A DNA stretch of 64,000 bases, taken from JAHIYU01 sp964476155. GTDB taxonomy: Bacteria > Krumholzibacteriota > Krumholzibacteriia > LZORAL124-64-63. The stretch lies in contig CAYYYS010000007.1 of the NCBI GenBank assembly GCA_964476155.1, forward strand, positions 1 to 64,000, in the 5' to 3' direction. Shown here piece by piece: positions 43,922-52,692 of this stretch. The position numbers were made by a program, and so were the translations under genes. The notes beneath the pieces were generated by a model, which saw only the letters and a list, made by a program, of their open reading frames with translations, did no database searches and was not told the origin of the DNA. Position 1 is the first letter of the stretch. Every line of letters starts with the position of its first letter.

Positions 43922-44800
43922 ATGGCTGGCATTCGCAAAGGAATCATCCTCGCCGGGGGCGCGGGCACACGCTTGTATCCGCTGACCAAGGTGGCCTCGA
44001 AACAGCTTCAACCCGTCTATGACAAGCCCCTGATCTACTATCCCCTGTCGACCCTGATGATGGGCGGACTCCGCGATATCCTGTTGATCTCCACACCCGA
44101 GGACACGCCCCGCTTCGAATCCCTGCTCGGCGACGGTTCCCAGTGGGGCATGAAGATCTCCTACAAGGTGCAGCCCAAGCCCGCGGGCATCGCCCAGGCC
44201 TTCATCATCGGCGAGGAATTCCTGGCGGGGGAGGGTTGCTGCCTCATCCTGGGCGACAACATCTTCTACGGTCGCATCCGGCTGGACCTCATCATCAAGG
44301 CGTTCGAGGGCGGCGCCCGGGTCTTCGGCTATCCCGTAAACGATCCGGAGCGCTACGGCGTGGTCGAGTTCGACGACGCGGGTCGCGTACTCGGTATCGA
44401 GGAGAAGCCCTCGCGGCCCAAGTCCCGCTACGCGGTCCCCGGCCTCTATCTGTATGATGAGCGCGTCGTGGATTTCGCCAAGGCCTTGGCGCCATCGGCG
44501 CGGGGTGAACTGGAGATCAGCGACCTGAACACGACGTACCTGGAGCAGGGCGATCTCACCGTGGAGAAGCTGGGCCGCGGGATCGCCTGGCTGGATACCG
44601 GCACCCACAACAGCCTTCTGGAGGCGAGCCAGTTCATCGGCGCTCTGGAAGCCCGTCAGGGTCTGAAAATCGCCTGCCTGGAAGAGGTGGCCCATCATCG
44701 CGGCTTCATCGACGACGCTCAACTGGCCACCCTGATCGAGAATACGCCTAGATCTACGTATCGCGACTACCTGGAACAAGTCCTCAAGGATGGTTCGTAA
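43922..44800 (+). CDS. rfbA: Glucose-1-phosphate thymidylyltransferase (RfbA/RmlA)
   Basis: 292 residues. KGIILAGGAGTRLYPLT, SKQLQPVYDKPLIYYPLSTLM, LGDNIFYG, YGVVEFD and GIAWLDTGTHNSLLEAS match RmlA. It makes dTDP-glucose, the first step of dTDP-rhamnose synthesis. ATG at 43922 has GGAGGG eight bases upstream. rfbC follows directly, while rfbB and rfbD are not in the window. Confidence 0.96.
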   Translation: MAGIRKGIILAGGAGTRLYPLTKVASKQLQPVYDKPLIYYPLSTLMMGGLRDILLISTPEDTPRFESLLGDGSQWGMKISYKVQPKPAGIAQAFIIGEEFLAGEGCCLILGDNIFYGRIRLDLIIKAFEGGARVFGYPVNDPERYGVVEFDDAGRVLGIEEKPSRPKSRYAVPGLYLYDERVVDFAKALAPSARGELEISDLNTTYLEQGDLTVEKLGRGIAWLDTGTHNSLLEASQFIGALEARQGLKIACLEEVAHHRGFIDDAQLATLIENTPRSTYRDYLEQVLKDGS

Positions 44801-45346
44801 GTGAAGGTAATAAAGACGGATATACCGGATGTACTCATCCTGGAACCCCGTGTTTTTGAGGATGATCGCGGTTTCTTCAGTGAGACCTTCAACGCGGAGA
44901 TCTGGCGGGAAGCGACCGGTCTGGATACGGTCTTCGTCCAGGACAATCATTCCCGATCCTGTCGCGGAGTGGTCCGGGGCTTGCATTACCAGATCCAATC
45001 GCCCCAGGGAAAACTGGTGCGGGTGGTCGCCGGCGAGATCTTCGACGTGGCCCTGGATCTGCGGCGGACGTCGCCGACTTTCGGCCGCTGGACAGGGGTC
45101 AGGCTGACCGCCGAGAATCATCGCCAGTGTTGGATCCCGGTCGGCTTCGCCCATGCCTTCATGGCCGTTTCCGAGTCGGCGGACGTACTCTACAAGACGA
45201 CAGACTACTATGCGCCAGAGTACGAGCGCAGCATCGCCTGGGATGATCCGGATCTGTCCATAGACTGGCCGCTGGACGCCGCCTCCATCCTCTCGGAGAA
45301 GGACCGGGGCGCCGTACCGTTCCGAGAGGCCGAGGTCTATCCCTGA
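44801..45346 (+). CDS. rfbC: dTDP-4-dehydrorhamnose 3,5-epimerase (RfbC/RmlC)
   Basis: 181 residues of cupin fold. DDRGFFSETFN, FVQDNHSRSCRGVVRGLHYQ (catalytic His62), GEIFDVALDLRRTSPTFG and WIPVGFAHAF are diagnostic. GTG start at 44801 touches the rfbA stop, so the two are translated together. With rfbA it supplies activated rhamnose, probably for O-antigen or surface glycans. Confidence 0.96.
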   Translation: MKVIKTDIPDVLILEPRVFEDDRGFFSETFNAEIWREATGLDTVFVQDNHSRSCRGVVRGLHYQIQSPQGKLVRVVAGEIFDVALDLRRTSPTFGRWTGVRLTAENHRQCWIPVGFAHAFMAVSESADVLYKTTDYYAPEYERSIAWDDPDLSIDWPLDAASILSEKDRGAVPFREAEVYP

Positions 45347-45388
45347 TCCGGCTCAATCGGCCACAAAGTCACAGGAAAGACGAAAACA

Positions 45389-45994
45389 ATGCCCAAGAGT
45401 CGCAACATCACCTGGACCCACTCGTCGATCAAACGCAGCGAGAGGGCCGAGCGCAACAGCCACCGGAGTGCGATCCTCTGGTTCACGGGCCTGTCCGCCT
45501 CGGGCAAGTCCACCCTTTCGCGTCGCGTCGAGCGCGCCCTCTTTGCCCGGGGCTACCAGACCTACATACTCGACGGCGACAACGTACGCTTCGGTTTGAG
45601 CCGCGATCTGGGCTTCAGCCCCGAAGACCGCACCGAGAACATCCGGCGCATAGGTGAAGTAGCGAAGCTCATGCTCGACGCGGGCGTCATTGTCCTGACC
45701 GCCTTCATCTCGCCTTACCGCACCGACCGCGACATGAACCGTGAACTTGTCGAAGATGGCGATTTCATAGAGATCTTCGCCAAGTGCTCCCTGGACGAAT
45801 GCGAGCGCCGCGACCCCAAGGGCCTATACAAGAAGGCCCGCGCGGGAGAGATCTCCGATTTCACGGGCATCAGCGCTCCCTACGAGGAGCCGCTGCACCC
45901 CGAGATCGTGGTGGAGACCGATACACACGATCCCGACGCCTGTGTGGCGCAGATCATCGCGGAACTGGAAGTCCGGGGCATCCTGGCGCCTTGA
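45389..45994 (+). CDS. cysC: Adenylylsulfate kinase (CysC)
   Basis: 201 residues. P-loop GLSASGKST (34-42), DGDNVRFGLSRDLGFSPEDR, NIRRIGEVAKLMLDAG, AFISPYRTDR and the FTGISAPYEEP loop are those of APS kinase, which phosphorylates APS to PAPS. It is alone, with no sulfate adenylyltransferase next to it. It follows rfbC, a surface-sugar gene, by 42 bases. PAPS could serve sulfate assimilation or sulfation of glycans; nothing in the window decides. Confidence 0.93.
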   Translation: MPKSRNITWTHSSIKRSERAERNSHRSAILWFTGLSASGKSTLSRRVERALFARGYQTYILDGDNVRFGLSRDLGFSPEDRTENIRRIGEVAKLMLDAGVIVLTAFISPYRTDRDMNRELVEDGDFIEIFAKCSLDECERRDPKGLYKKARAGEISDFTGISAPYEEPLHPEIVVETDTHDPDACVAQIIAELEVRGILAP

Positions 45995-46066
45995 TAGCCG
46001 GCGTTTTCCCCCTTAAACTCCCGAATTTTTGGTCGATGGTAATATGCGCCGATATTGATATCCCGC

Positions 46067-46095
46067 TTGCCAGGCGCGTCATGGTCGTCTATATT
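46067..46095 (+). promoter_or_regulatory. Probable promoter of rpsO-pnp
   Basis: TTGCCA (46067-46072) and TATATT (46090-46095), exactly 17 bases apart, are close to sigma70 consensus. The expected start is near 46102, about 175 bases before rpsO. A terminator-like hairpin follows almost at once. Confidence 0.55.
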
Positions 46096-46111
46096 CCAGG
46101 GCGCGTCGGGG

Positions 46112-46141
46112 ACGCGGGGCGTTTTGCCCTGCGTTTTTTCT
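46112..46141 (+). terminator. Intrinsic terminator or early attenuator between cysC and rpsO
   Basis: ACGCGGGGC pairs with GCCCTGCGT (one G-T pair) and is followed by TTTTTTC. It could end the rfbA-rfbC-cysC transcript. If the promoter at 46067-46095 is real, it would also lie in the first bases of the rpsO transcript. Confidence 0.65.
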
Positions 46142-46158
46142 AGCGCCCGACAATGTCA

Positions 46159-46237
46159 GCGGGTTGACCAGCCGAGAGGCAACCGTATCCCGCCGGTGGC
46201 GAACCAGACTCATACCACCGGCCGGGTGTCAACCTGC
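46159..46237 (+). ncRNA. Candidate S15 autoregulatory leader of rpsO
   Basis: GCGGGTTGAC (46159-46168) pairs with GTCAACCTGC (46228-46237) with one G-T pair. Inside, CCGGTGG (46193-46199) pairs with CCACCGG (46215-46221), extended by flanking CCCG/CGGG. Ribosomal protein S15 controls its own mRNA through different leader structures in different phyla. A stem closing such a junction 40 bases before rpsO fits that pattern, but the binding is unproven. Confidence 0.35.
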
Positions 46238-46276
46238 GGCCATCGTGACGTCGCAGTCCCAAGGAGGTTCTCGACG

Positions 46277-46546
46277 ATGGCATTTACGAAAGATCAGAAA
46301 GATCAGGTAATCGCCCCCTTCAAGAATCACGATTCGGATTCCGGTTCGCCGGAAGTCCAGATCGCGCTTCTGACCGCACGCATCAAGCACCTGACCGAGC
46401 ACTTCAAGACCCACAAGAAGGATTATCATTCCCGACGGGGTCTGCTGAAGATGGTCGGCCAGCGCAAACGGCTGCTTAATTACCTGAAGAAGAAGAATCT
46501 CGACAGTTATCGCTCCTTGATCAAGGAGCTCGGCATTCGCGGTTGA
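46277..46546 (+). CDS. rpsO: 30S ribosomal protein S15
   Basis: 89 residues, standard length. DSGSPEVQIALLTARIKHLTEH-type helix (GSPEVQIALLTARIKHLTEH), HKKDYHSRRGLLKMVGQRKRL and the C-terminal Y..LIK.LGIRG are canonical. ATG at 46277 follows AAGGAGG. It binds the 16S central domain early in assembly. A hairpin (46535-46556) spans its stop codon, and pnp follows, the common rpsO-pnp pairing. Confidence 0.98.
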   Translation: MAFTKDQKDQVIAPFKNHDSDSGSPEVQIALLTARIKHLTEHFKTHKKDYHSRRGLLKMVGQRKRLLNYLKKKNLDSYRSLIKELGIRG

Positions 46547-46604
46547 TCCCGCGAATCTCTTCAGGGATTCACTTGCGACCCTACGAGTGGAGACAGTAAT
46601 CCGT

Positions 46605-46642
46605 GAGACCGGCCGCGGCGTGGTAAACGTCCGCGGCGTCTC
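46605..46642 (+). promoter_or_regulatory. Hairpin in the pnp leader
   Basis: The 213-base gap between rpsO and pnp contains GAGAC...GCCGCGG (46605-46618) pairing with CCGCGGC...GTCTC (46631-46642). A leader hairpin cut by RNase III is the basis of pnp autoregulation in enterobacteria. Similarity here is positional only. Nothing else was recognised in the gap. Confidence 0.35.
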
Positions 46643-46759
46643 CGTATGCGGATGTGATTCCTGGTCCGAGAGACGACGTGAAGACGACTGATGTTGAGAA
46701 GAGTGGAAAGATCGAATTACGCTGCAGCGGAAGCTGAAAAGAAGGAAAGAGGAAAAACA

Positions 46760-48937
46760 ATGCAAGCACACACAGTCACCCTGGAAATGAACGGGACCCA
46801 GTTCTCCCTGGAAACGGGCCGCATGGCGCGTCAGGCGAGCGGTTCCGTGGTGGTCGGCATGGGCGATACGCGCGCCCTGGTGACGGTCACGGCCGACAAG
46901 AAGATTAGCGACCGAGGCTTTCTGCCCCTGTTTGTCGAGTACCGCAACAAGACCTACGCCGCCGGCAAGATCCCCGGTGGATTCTTCAAGCGCGAGGCCC
47001 GTCCGAGCGAGCGTGAAGTCCTCACGTGCCGCCTGATCGACCGGCCCCTGCGCCCCCTGTTCCCCGATGGCTATATGCACGCCACCGACGTGGTGTCCTT
47101 CATTATCAGCGCGGATGAGGAATTCCATGCCGACACCCTGAGCATCACCGCCGCCTCCTGCGCCCTGAACCTGTCGGACATCCCTTTCACCGAGTACGTC
47201 TCGGGCGTGCGGGTGGCCGAGATCGAGGGCGAGTTCGTCATCAACCCGTCCTTCGAGCAGATCGACGAGTCGGTCATGGACCTGGTCGTGGCCGGTACCG
47301 ACGAGATCATCTGCATGATCGAGGGCCACTGCCAGGAGGTCGGCGAGGAGCGCCTGCTCGACGCCGTCGAGTTCGCCCACGACTGGATCCGTAAGCTCAA
47401 CGGTCTGCAGCGCGACCTGGTCGCCAAGGCCGGGGCCAAGGAGAAGTTCACCGTCGAGGCTCCGGTCCTGGACGAGGCCAAGATCGCGGCCGTCCGCGAC
47501 TTCCTGGGCGATGAACTGGACCAGACCGTGCGCATCCCGGCCAAGCTGGAGCGTCAGGACGCCCTGTCCGCCCTGAAGACCAAGGTCAAGGAGCACTTCG
47601 TCGACGAGAACGGCGAGCCGGACAAGGAAGCCAAGACCATCTTCGGCAAGCTTGAGAAGTCACTGATGCGCACCATGGTCGTCAAGGAAGGCATCCGGGC
47701 CGACGGCCGCGACCTGACCACCGTGCGTCCCATTTGGATCGACCTGGACGTCCTGCCCCGGGCCCACGGTTCGGCGCTGTTCACCCGCGGCGAGACCCAG
47801 TCCCTGGGTACCGTCACGCTGGGCACCAAGATGGACGAGCAGAAGATCGACGCTCTCGAGGGCGAGTGGTGGAACAACTACTACCTCCACTACAATTTCC
47901 CGCCCTTCAGCGTCGGTGAGACCGGTCGCTACAGCGGCACCGGCCGTCGTGAGATCGGCCACGGCAAGTTGGGCGAGCGGGCCATCAAGCCCATCCTGCC
48001 CGAGCACGAGGACTTCCCCTACACGATCCGCATCGTGTCGGACATCCTCGAGTCGAACGGGTCCAGCTCCATGGCCACCGTCTGCTCGGGCTGTCTGGCT
48101 CTGCTGCAGGCCGGCGTGCCCATCAAGAAGTCCGTGGCCGGCGTGGCCATGGGCCTGATCAAGGAAGGCGACGACGTCGCCGTGCTGACCGACATCCTGG
48201 GCGTCGAGGACCACCTCGGCGACATGGACTTCAAGGTGACCGGTACCCGTGATGGCATCACGGCCTTCCAGATGGACACCAAGATCGGCGGCATCACCCG
48301 CGAGATCATGACCCAGGCCCTGAACGATGCGAGCAATGCCCGTAGTCACATCCTGGACGAGATGGACAAGGCCATATCCAAGCCTGCGGACGAGCTCTGC
48401 GCCTATGCGCCGAAGATCGCCACCATCCAGATTCCGCCCAAGAAGATCGGTGAGCTGATCGGACCGGGTGGCAAGGTCATCAAAAAGCTCCAGGAAGAGA
48501 CCGAGACCAACATCGAGATCAACGACGAGGGCATGGTCTTCGTGTCCGCTCCGGACCAGGCCAAGGGCGACGAGTGCATCGAGCGCATTCGCCTGATGAT
48601 GACCGAACCCGAGATCGGCGCCGTTTATACGGGTCGCGTGGTTTCGATCGTCGACTTCGGCGCCTTCGTCGAGTACCTGCCCGGCAAGGAAGGTCTGTTG
48701 CACATCTCCGAGCTCGAGCATTTCCGCGTCGGCAACGTCGAGGACGTGCTCAGCATCAACGAGTCCGTCGAGGTGAAGCTTGTGGATGCCGACAGCCGGA
48801 CCGGCAAGGTGCGCTTGAGCCGCAAGGCCCTGCTGCCGGTGCCCGAGGGTATGGAAGCACAGCCGTCCGGAGGCGACCGCGGTGGACGCGGTGGCGGCCG
48901 CGGCGGCGATCGCCGTCCGCCCCGGCGTCGGCGCTAG
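46760..48937 (+). CDS. pnp: Polyribonucleotide nucleotidyltransferase (PNPase)
   Basis: Phosphorolytic 3'-5' exoribonuclease of the degradosome. 725 residues: two RNase PH domains (GDTRALVTVT, DRPLRPLFPDGY; FTRGETQSLGTVTLGT, SNGSSSMATVCSG, GVAMGLI), a KH domain (IPPKKIGELIGPGGKVIKKL) and an S1 domain (GRVVSIVDFGAFVEYLPGKE). It ends with a short Gly/Arg-rich tail. ATG at 46760 starts MQAHTVTLEMNG; the open frame reaches back to 46691, but those residues are atypical and RNA-leader-like. Confidence 0.97.
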   Translation: MQAHTVTLEMNGTQFSLETGRMARQASGSVVVGMGDTRALVTVTADKKISDRGFLPLFVEYRNKTYAAGKIPGGFFKREARPSEREVLTCRLIDRPLRPLFPDGYMHATDVVSFIISADEEFHADTLSITAASCALNLSDIPFTEYVSGVRVAEIEGEFVINPSFEQIDESVMDLVVAGTDEIICMIEGHCQEVGEERLLDAVEFAHDWIRKLNGLQRDLVAKAGAKEKFTVEAPVLDEAKIAAVRDFLGDELDQTVRIPAKLERQDALSALKTKVKEHFVDENGEPDKEAKTIFGKLEKSLMRTMVVKEGIRADGRDLTTVRPIWIDLDVLPRAHGSALFTRGETQSLGTVTLGTKMDEQKIDALEGEWWNNYYLHYNFPPFSVGETGRYSGTGRREIGHGKLGERAIKPILPEHEDFPYTIRIVSDILESNGSSSMATVCSGCLALLQAGVPIKKSVAGVAMGLIKEGDDVAVLTDILGVEDHLGDMDFKVTGTRDGITAFQMDTKIGGITREIMTQALNDASNARSHILDEMDKAISKPADELCAYAPKIATIQIPPKKIGELIGPGGKVIKKLQEETETNIEINDEGMVFVSAPDQAKGDECIERIRLMMTEPEIGAVYTGRVVSIVDFGAFVEYLPGKEGLLHISELEHFRVGNVEDVLSINESVEVKLVDADSRTGKVRLSRKALLPVPEGMEAQPSGGDRGGRGGGRGGDRRPPRRRR

Positions 48938-48950
48938 GTAACGGAGTTCC

Positions 48951-50255
48951 ATGAATCTGGGTCCTTACCAGCACGAAGCACCGCCCAGGCGGGAAGTGCT
49001 CGAAAACGGGGCGGTCGTCTTGACCGTCCCGGTTTCGTCTGCCCATTCCGTTGCCCTGGGAGTGTGGCTGCGTCGGGGGACCCAGGAGGAGCCCGCCGGC
49101 CTCGGCGGGTTGATCCACTTCCTCGAACACATGGTCTTCAAGGGCTCGCACAAGCGCAGCACCTTCGAGATCGCCTGCCTCTTCGATGGCATCGGCGCTT
49201 CGATCGATGCTTTCACGACCAAGGACCATGTCGGCTTTATCGTGAATGTACTGCCGGAGTTTTTCACCGAAGCCAGCGAGGCCCTGGCGGACATGCTTTT
49301 GCAGCCCGCATTCGACGAAGACCTGATCGTCCTGGAGCAGGACGTGGTCTGCGCGGAGATCCTGGAGGCTCTGGACAACCCCGAGGATCTGCTGAACGAC
49401 GCCTTCGTCGCCCAGCTCTACGGCAAGCATCCCCGCAGCCGTCCGATCCTGGGTTCCCGGGAGACGGTCCGCTCCTTCGATGCCGCGTTGTTGCGGCGCG
49501 AGCACGGGACGCTCTTTTCGGGCCCGAACCTCGTGGTCGCCATGGCCGGCAACGTGGACGACGGCATGCGTCGGTCCGTCATGAAACATTTCGGGCCGGC
49601 CGCACTTCCCGATGGGCACAGCGAGTTCGACGCGCCCGGCCGGGATGACGCCCCCTTTACCGCGGTCGACGCGGTCATGGCGGACGCGCGCCTCTACGAC
49701 CAGCGGTTGGACATCCCCAGCCCCTTGCAGCAGTGCTATTTCGAGATCGGCAATCTGGGTGTGCACTACCGTCACCGGGACCGCATTCCCCTGGGCATGT
49801 TGAGCAACATACTCGGGGGTGGTCTGTCGAGCCGCATCTTCCAGTCCGTGCGCGAGCGCGAAGGCCTGGCCTACTCCATCTACAACTACACGGACATGGG
49901 TCGGGAAGTGGGACTGGTGAGCTGCGCCGGCTCCTGTCCGCCCGAAAAGCGCGAGCGTCTCGAGGATCTCGTACACGCCGAGTACCGGCGATTGCTGGGT
50001 GGCGGCGTGACCGACATGGAAATGGACAGCAATCGCGCCCAGATCAAGTCGCAACTGGTTTTTTCCCTGGAAGGCGTGACCAACCAGATGAGCCGGGCCG
50101 CCAAGGACGAGATCTACTATGGCCGGTTCCTGCCCGTGAGCGAACTGGTCAGCCGCGTGGACGCGGTCGATCTGGACGATATCAAGCGTTGTGCGGAGCA
50201 GTACTTCGATCCGGATAATCTGTTCACCGCCGTTCACGGGCCGGTCAAGTCTTAG
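48951..50255 (+). CDS. M16-family zinc peptidase (mitochondrial-processing-peptidase-like)
   Basis: 434 residues. Inverted zinc motif HFLEH (His56, Glu59, His60) with the distal Glu136, as in active M16B peptidases. GGGLSSRIFQSVREREGLAYSI is the conserved C-terminal substrate-binding segment. In FCB and proteobacterial genomes a YmxG-type peptidase often follows pnp, as here (14 bases). GGAG precedes the ATG. Cytoplasmic or periplasmic location is uncertain: no signal peptide is evident. Confidence 0.9.
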   Translation: MNLGPYQHEAPPRREVLENGAVVLTVPVSSAHSVALGVWLRRGTQEEPAGLGGLIHFLEHMVFKGSHKRSTFEIACLFDGIGASIDAFTTKDHVGFIVNVLPEFFTEASEALADMLLQPAFDEDLIVLEQDVVCAEILEALDNPEDLLNDAFVAQLYGKHPRSRPILGSRETVRSFDAALLRREHGTLFSGPNLVVAMAGNVDDGMRRSVMKHFGPAALPDGHSEFDAPGRDDAPFTAVDAVMADARLYDQRLDIPSPLQQCYFEIGNLGVHYRHRDRIPLGMLSNILGGGLSSRIFQSVREREGLAYSIYNYTDMGREVGLVSCAGSCPPEKRERLEDLVHAEYRRLLGGGVTDMEMDSNRAQIKSQLVFSLEGVTNQMSRAAKDEIYYGRFLPVSELVSRVDAVDLDDIKRCAEQYFDPDNLFTAVHGPVKS

Positions 50256-50267
50256 TGCTCTGCCAAC

Positions 50268-50401
50268 CTTTGATCTTGGAGTCAGTGAGCTTACAAGTAG
50301 CCATCTGCTGCGTTACACTCGCTTGTATTAGCCACGGCTAGTCCGGCGCTCGCGCGCCTTGCATCTGACCACTTGTAAGCTCACTGACTCCAAGATCAAA
50401 G
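50268..50401. repeat. 134-bp palindromic element between the M16 peptidase and trkH
   Basis: Outer arms of about 31 bases (50268-50298 and 50371-50401) are exact reverse complements. A central hairpin TAGCC-AC-GGCTA (50329-50340) has the same centre (50334.5). The parts in between are partly complementary (CATCTGCTGCG against CGCGCCTTGCATCTG). Thus the whole block is one imperfect palindrome. No gene lies within. It has the look of an intergenic repeat rather than a terminator, because no T run follows. Confidence 0.65.
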
Positions 50402-50438
50402 ATTGACAGAACACTCACATCATTCACGAGGAGGGGGA

Positions 50439-51800
50439 GTGGGGCGCCGCGAATCAAAGAGGCTGACGCGGATTCGACCGGGTGCCGCCTTCATTCTCGG
50501 CCTCGCTGCCCTGGTTGCGGCCGGGGCCCTGGTGTTGACCTTACCCGCCTCCACACCCGCCGGTCAGACCCTCGGCGCGCTCGACGCCGTGTTCACCGCC
50601 ACATCCGCCGTTTGCGTCACCGGCTTGATCGTCCGCGATACGGCCGGCGCCTTCACGCCGCTGGGACAGGCCGTCATCCTGGTGCTGATCCAGCTCGGCG
50701 GCCTCGGCGTCATGGCCGTGGCCGGTGCGGTATCGCTCATGCTGGGCCGCGGAATCGGCGTCCGCGAGTCGAGCATGCTGCGCGAGCTCTTCGCGGGACC
50801 GGTGCTGCGAGAGTCCCGGTCCATCCTCAGGTTCATCGCCGGATTCACCTTCATCGCCGAATTTCTCGGGACGGCCCTGCTGTATGTGGGGCTGGCCGAC
50901 ACGATTCCCGCGTCGGGCGAGCGTCTCTGGTACGCCGTCTTCCACGCGGTCTCCGCCTTCTGCAATGCGGGTTTCGCCCTCTATCCCGATTCACTGCTGT
51001 CCAGCGCCGACGATTCCCTGGTGGTCGGCACGATCACCGCCCTGCTCGTGGTGGGCGGGTTGGGATTCCCGGTGGTGGCCAACGTGCGTGGCTGGCTGCT
51101 GGGGCGGGCCCTGTCCGGCCGCGGGCGGCCGCGTCTCTTCGTCCAGGCGCGGATCGTCCTGCTGCTCACGGGGGGACTGCTCGCCGGCGGCACCCTGATC
51201 CTGCTCGGTCTGGAGTGGAACGGCGCCCTGTCGGGACATGGCTTTGGCGACAAGTTGGGTCTAGCGTTTTTCCAGTCGGCGACCGCACGCACGGCCGGCT
51301 TCAACACCCTGGACCTGACGACCCTGTCGAGCGCCTCGTTGTTGCTGCTGATGATCCTGATGTGCGTCGGCGCGGCTCCCGGCTCCACCGCCGGCGGCAT
51401 CAAGCTGACGACCGTGGCGGTCCTGTGGGCCAACCTGCGCGCCATCGCGGTCGGCGGCAGAGCGCCGCGACTCTTCGACCGCGAGATCAGCGCCTTGACC
51501 GTTCGGCGCGCCTTCATGATCCTGACGACCTGGATCCTTACTTCGGCGATCGCCCTTTTCGTGTTGTTGATCACCGAGGGTCGCGGCTTCCAGGAGACCC
51601 TCTTCGAGGTTGCTTCGGCCATGGGCACGGTGGGCCTGTCGCTGGGGTTGACGCCCGAACTGTCGAGCGCTGGCCGGGTCATGGTGATACTGTTGATGTT
51701 CCTGGGGCGTCTCGGTCCCCTCGCGGTGGCGTACGGCCTGGTGCCGCCCACCCGCGAGGCCGACGTCCGTTTCGCCGAGGCGAATCTGCTGGTCGGGTGA
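50439..51800 (+). CDS. Potassium uptake protein, TrkH/KtrB membrane subunit
   Basis: 453 residues, about eight to ten membrane segments. Four pore-loop selectivity motifs are visible: SAVCVTGL, SAFCNAGF, TARTAGFN and SAMGTVGLS, each with the conserved Gly. GAAPGSTAGGIKLTT is the gating segment between them. With the following NAD-binding subunit it forms a potassium or sodium-coupled channel. GTG at 50439 with GAGGAGG is preferred; a TTG at 50403 would overlap the palindrome and add 12 residues. Confidence 0.92.
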   Translation: MGRRESKRLTRIRPGAAFILGLAALVAAGALVLTLPASTPAGQTLGALDAVFTATSAVCVTGLIVRDTAGAFTPLGQAVILVLIQLGGLGVMAVAGAVSLMLGRGIGVRESSMLRELFAGPVLRESRSILRFIAGFTFIAEFLGTALLYVGLADTIPASGERLWYAVFHAVSAFCNAGFALYPDSLLSSADDSLVVGTITALLVVGGLGFPVVANVRGWLLGRALSGRGRPRLFVQARIVLLLTGGLLAGGTLILLGLEWNGALSGHGFGDKLGLAFFQSATARTAGFNTLDLTTLSSASLLLLMILMCVGAAPGSTAGGIKLTTVAVLWANLRAIAVGGRAPRLFDREISALTVRRAFMILTTWILTSAIALFVLLITEGRGFQETLFEVASAMGTVGLSLGLTPELSSAGRVMVILLMFLGRLGPLAVAYGLVPPTREADVRFAEANLLVG

Positions 51801-51825
51801 GTGAAACGTCTACGAAGGAGTGGCG

Positions 51826-52515
51826 ATGAAGCGAGTGGCGGTCTTCGGTCTGGGGCGGTTCGGGTCGAGCGTGGCGCGAACCCTGAGCGACGAGGGCGTC
51901 GAAGTCCTGGCGGTCGATAATGATCGTGCGTTGGTGGAGAAGATCAAGAACCACGTGGCCGTGGCGGTGGCCTTCGACGCCACCGAGCAGGAGAACCTGG
52001 AACGCTTCGAGGTCGGCGGCATGGACGCCGTGGTCATCTGCATCGGCGCCAACTTCGAGGCCAACGTCATGGTGACCCTGCTCTGCAAGGGACTCGGCGC
52101 GCCACGCATCGTCTGCAAGGCGTTGACCAACGACCAGCGTTCCGTCCTGCTGAAGATCGGGGCCGACGAGGTGGTTCAGCCCGAACAGCAGATGGGCCGT
52201 TGGCTGGCCGAGAACATGCTCCACGACTCGGTGGTCAACCTGGTCGAACTGCCCGACGGCTACAGCATGAAGCGCATTCGGCCGCGTGAGGAATGGTACG
52301 ACCAGACCCTCGCGGACCTGCATTTGATGACCGAGGCCCGGTTGAATCTCATCCAGGTCCACCGGAGCCCGGATGTGGAATCGGCTGACAAATTACGAAT
52401 TCCTCTCCCTGCGGGTGATTTTCGCATAAAAGCGGGCGACGAACTTGATGTGATCGGAGAGAACGGGATTCTCGCGACTTTCGAGTCATTGAAGGAGAAA
52501 CCACAGAACCCGTAA
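51826..52515 (+). CDS. Potassium uptake regulatory subunit, TrkA/KtrA (RCK) family
   Basis: 229 residues with one N-terminal Rossmann RCK_N domain (VAVFGLGRFGSSVARTL, DNDRALVEKI, DATEQENLERF, IGANFEANV) and a C-terminal RCK_C domain (LPAGDFRIKAGDELDVIG). A single RCK unit makes it KtrA-like, forming octamer rings on KtrB. ATG at 51826 has AAGGAG five bases upstream, 25 bases after the channel gene. Confidence 0.93.
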   Translation: MKRVAVFGLGRFGSSVARTLSDEGVEVLAVDNDRALVEKIKNHVAVAVAFDATEQENLERFEVGGMDAVVICIGANFEANVMVTLLCKGLGAPRIVCKALTNDQRSVLLKIGADEVVQPEQQMGRWLAENMLHDSVVNLVELPDGYSMKRIRPREEWYDQTLADLHLMTEARLNLIQVHRSPDVESADKLRIPLPAGDFRIKAGDELDVIGENGILATFESLKEKPQNP

Positions 52516-52692
52516 TCGGTCAAAAAACGCTTTCCCTCCCTGTGCTTCCGGGCTACATTGAGGCAGCTTTCGGGCCGGGACCGTTACTTGCATGACAGGT
52601 CCCGAATCGAAACGAACGGAATCTGGGGCGGCCTACCCGGCGCGGAGGAGCCGCGTGTGGTATATGCCGCTATGGCAAAGGAGTGACTGGAT

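Noticed and set aside
48756..50237. 493-codon minus-strand open frame opposite the M16 gene
   Set aside because: Shadow frame; the plus-strand gene has the full zinc motif and operon context.
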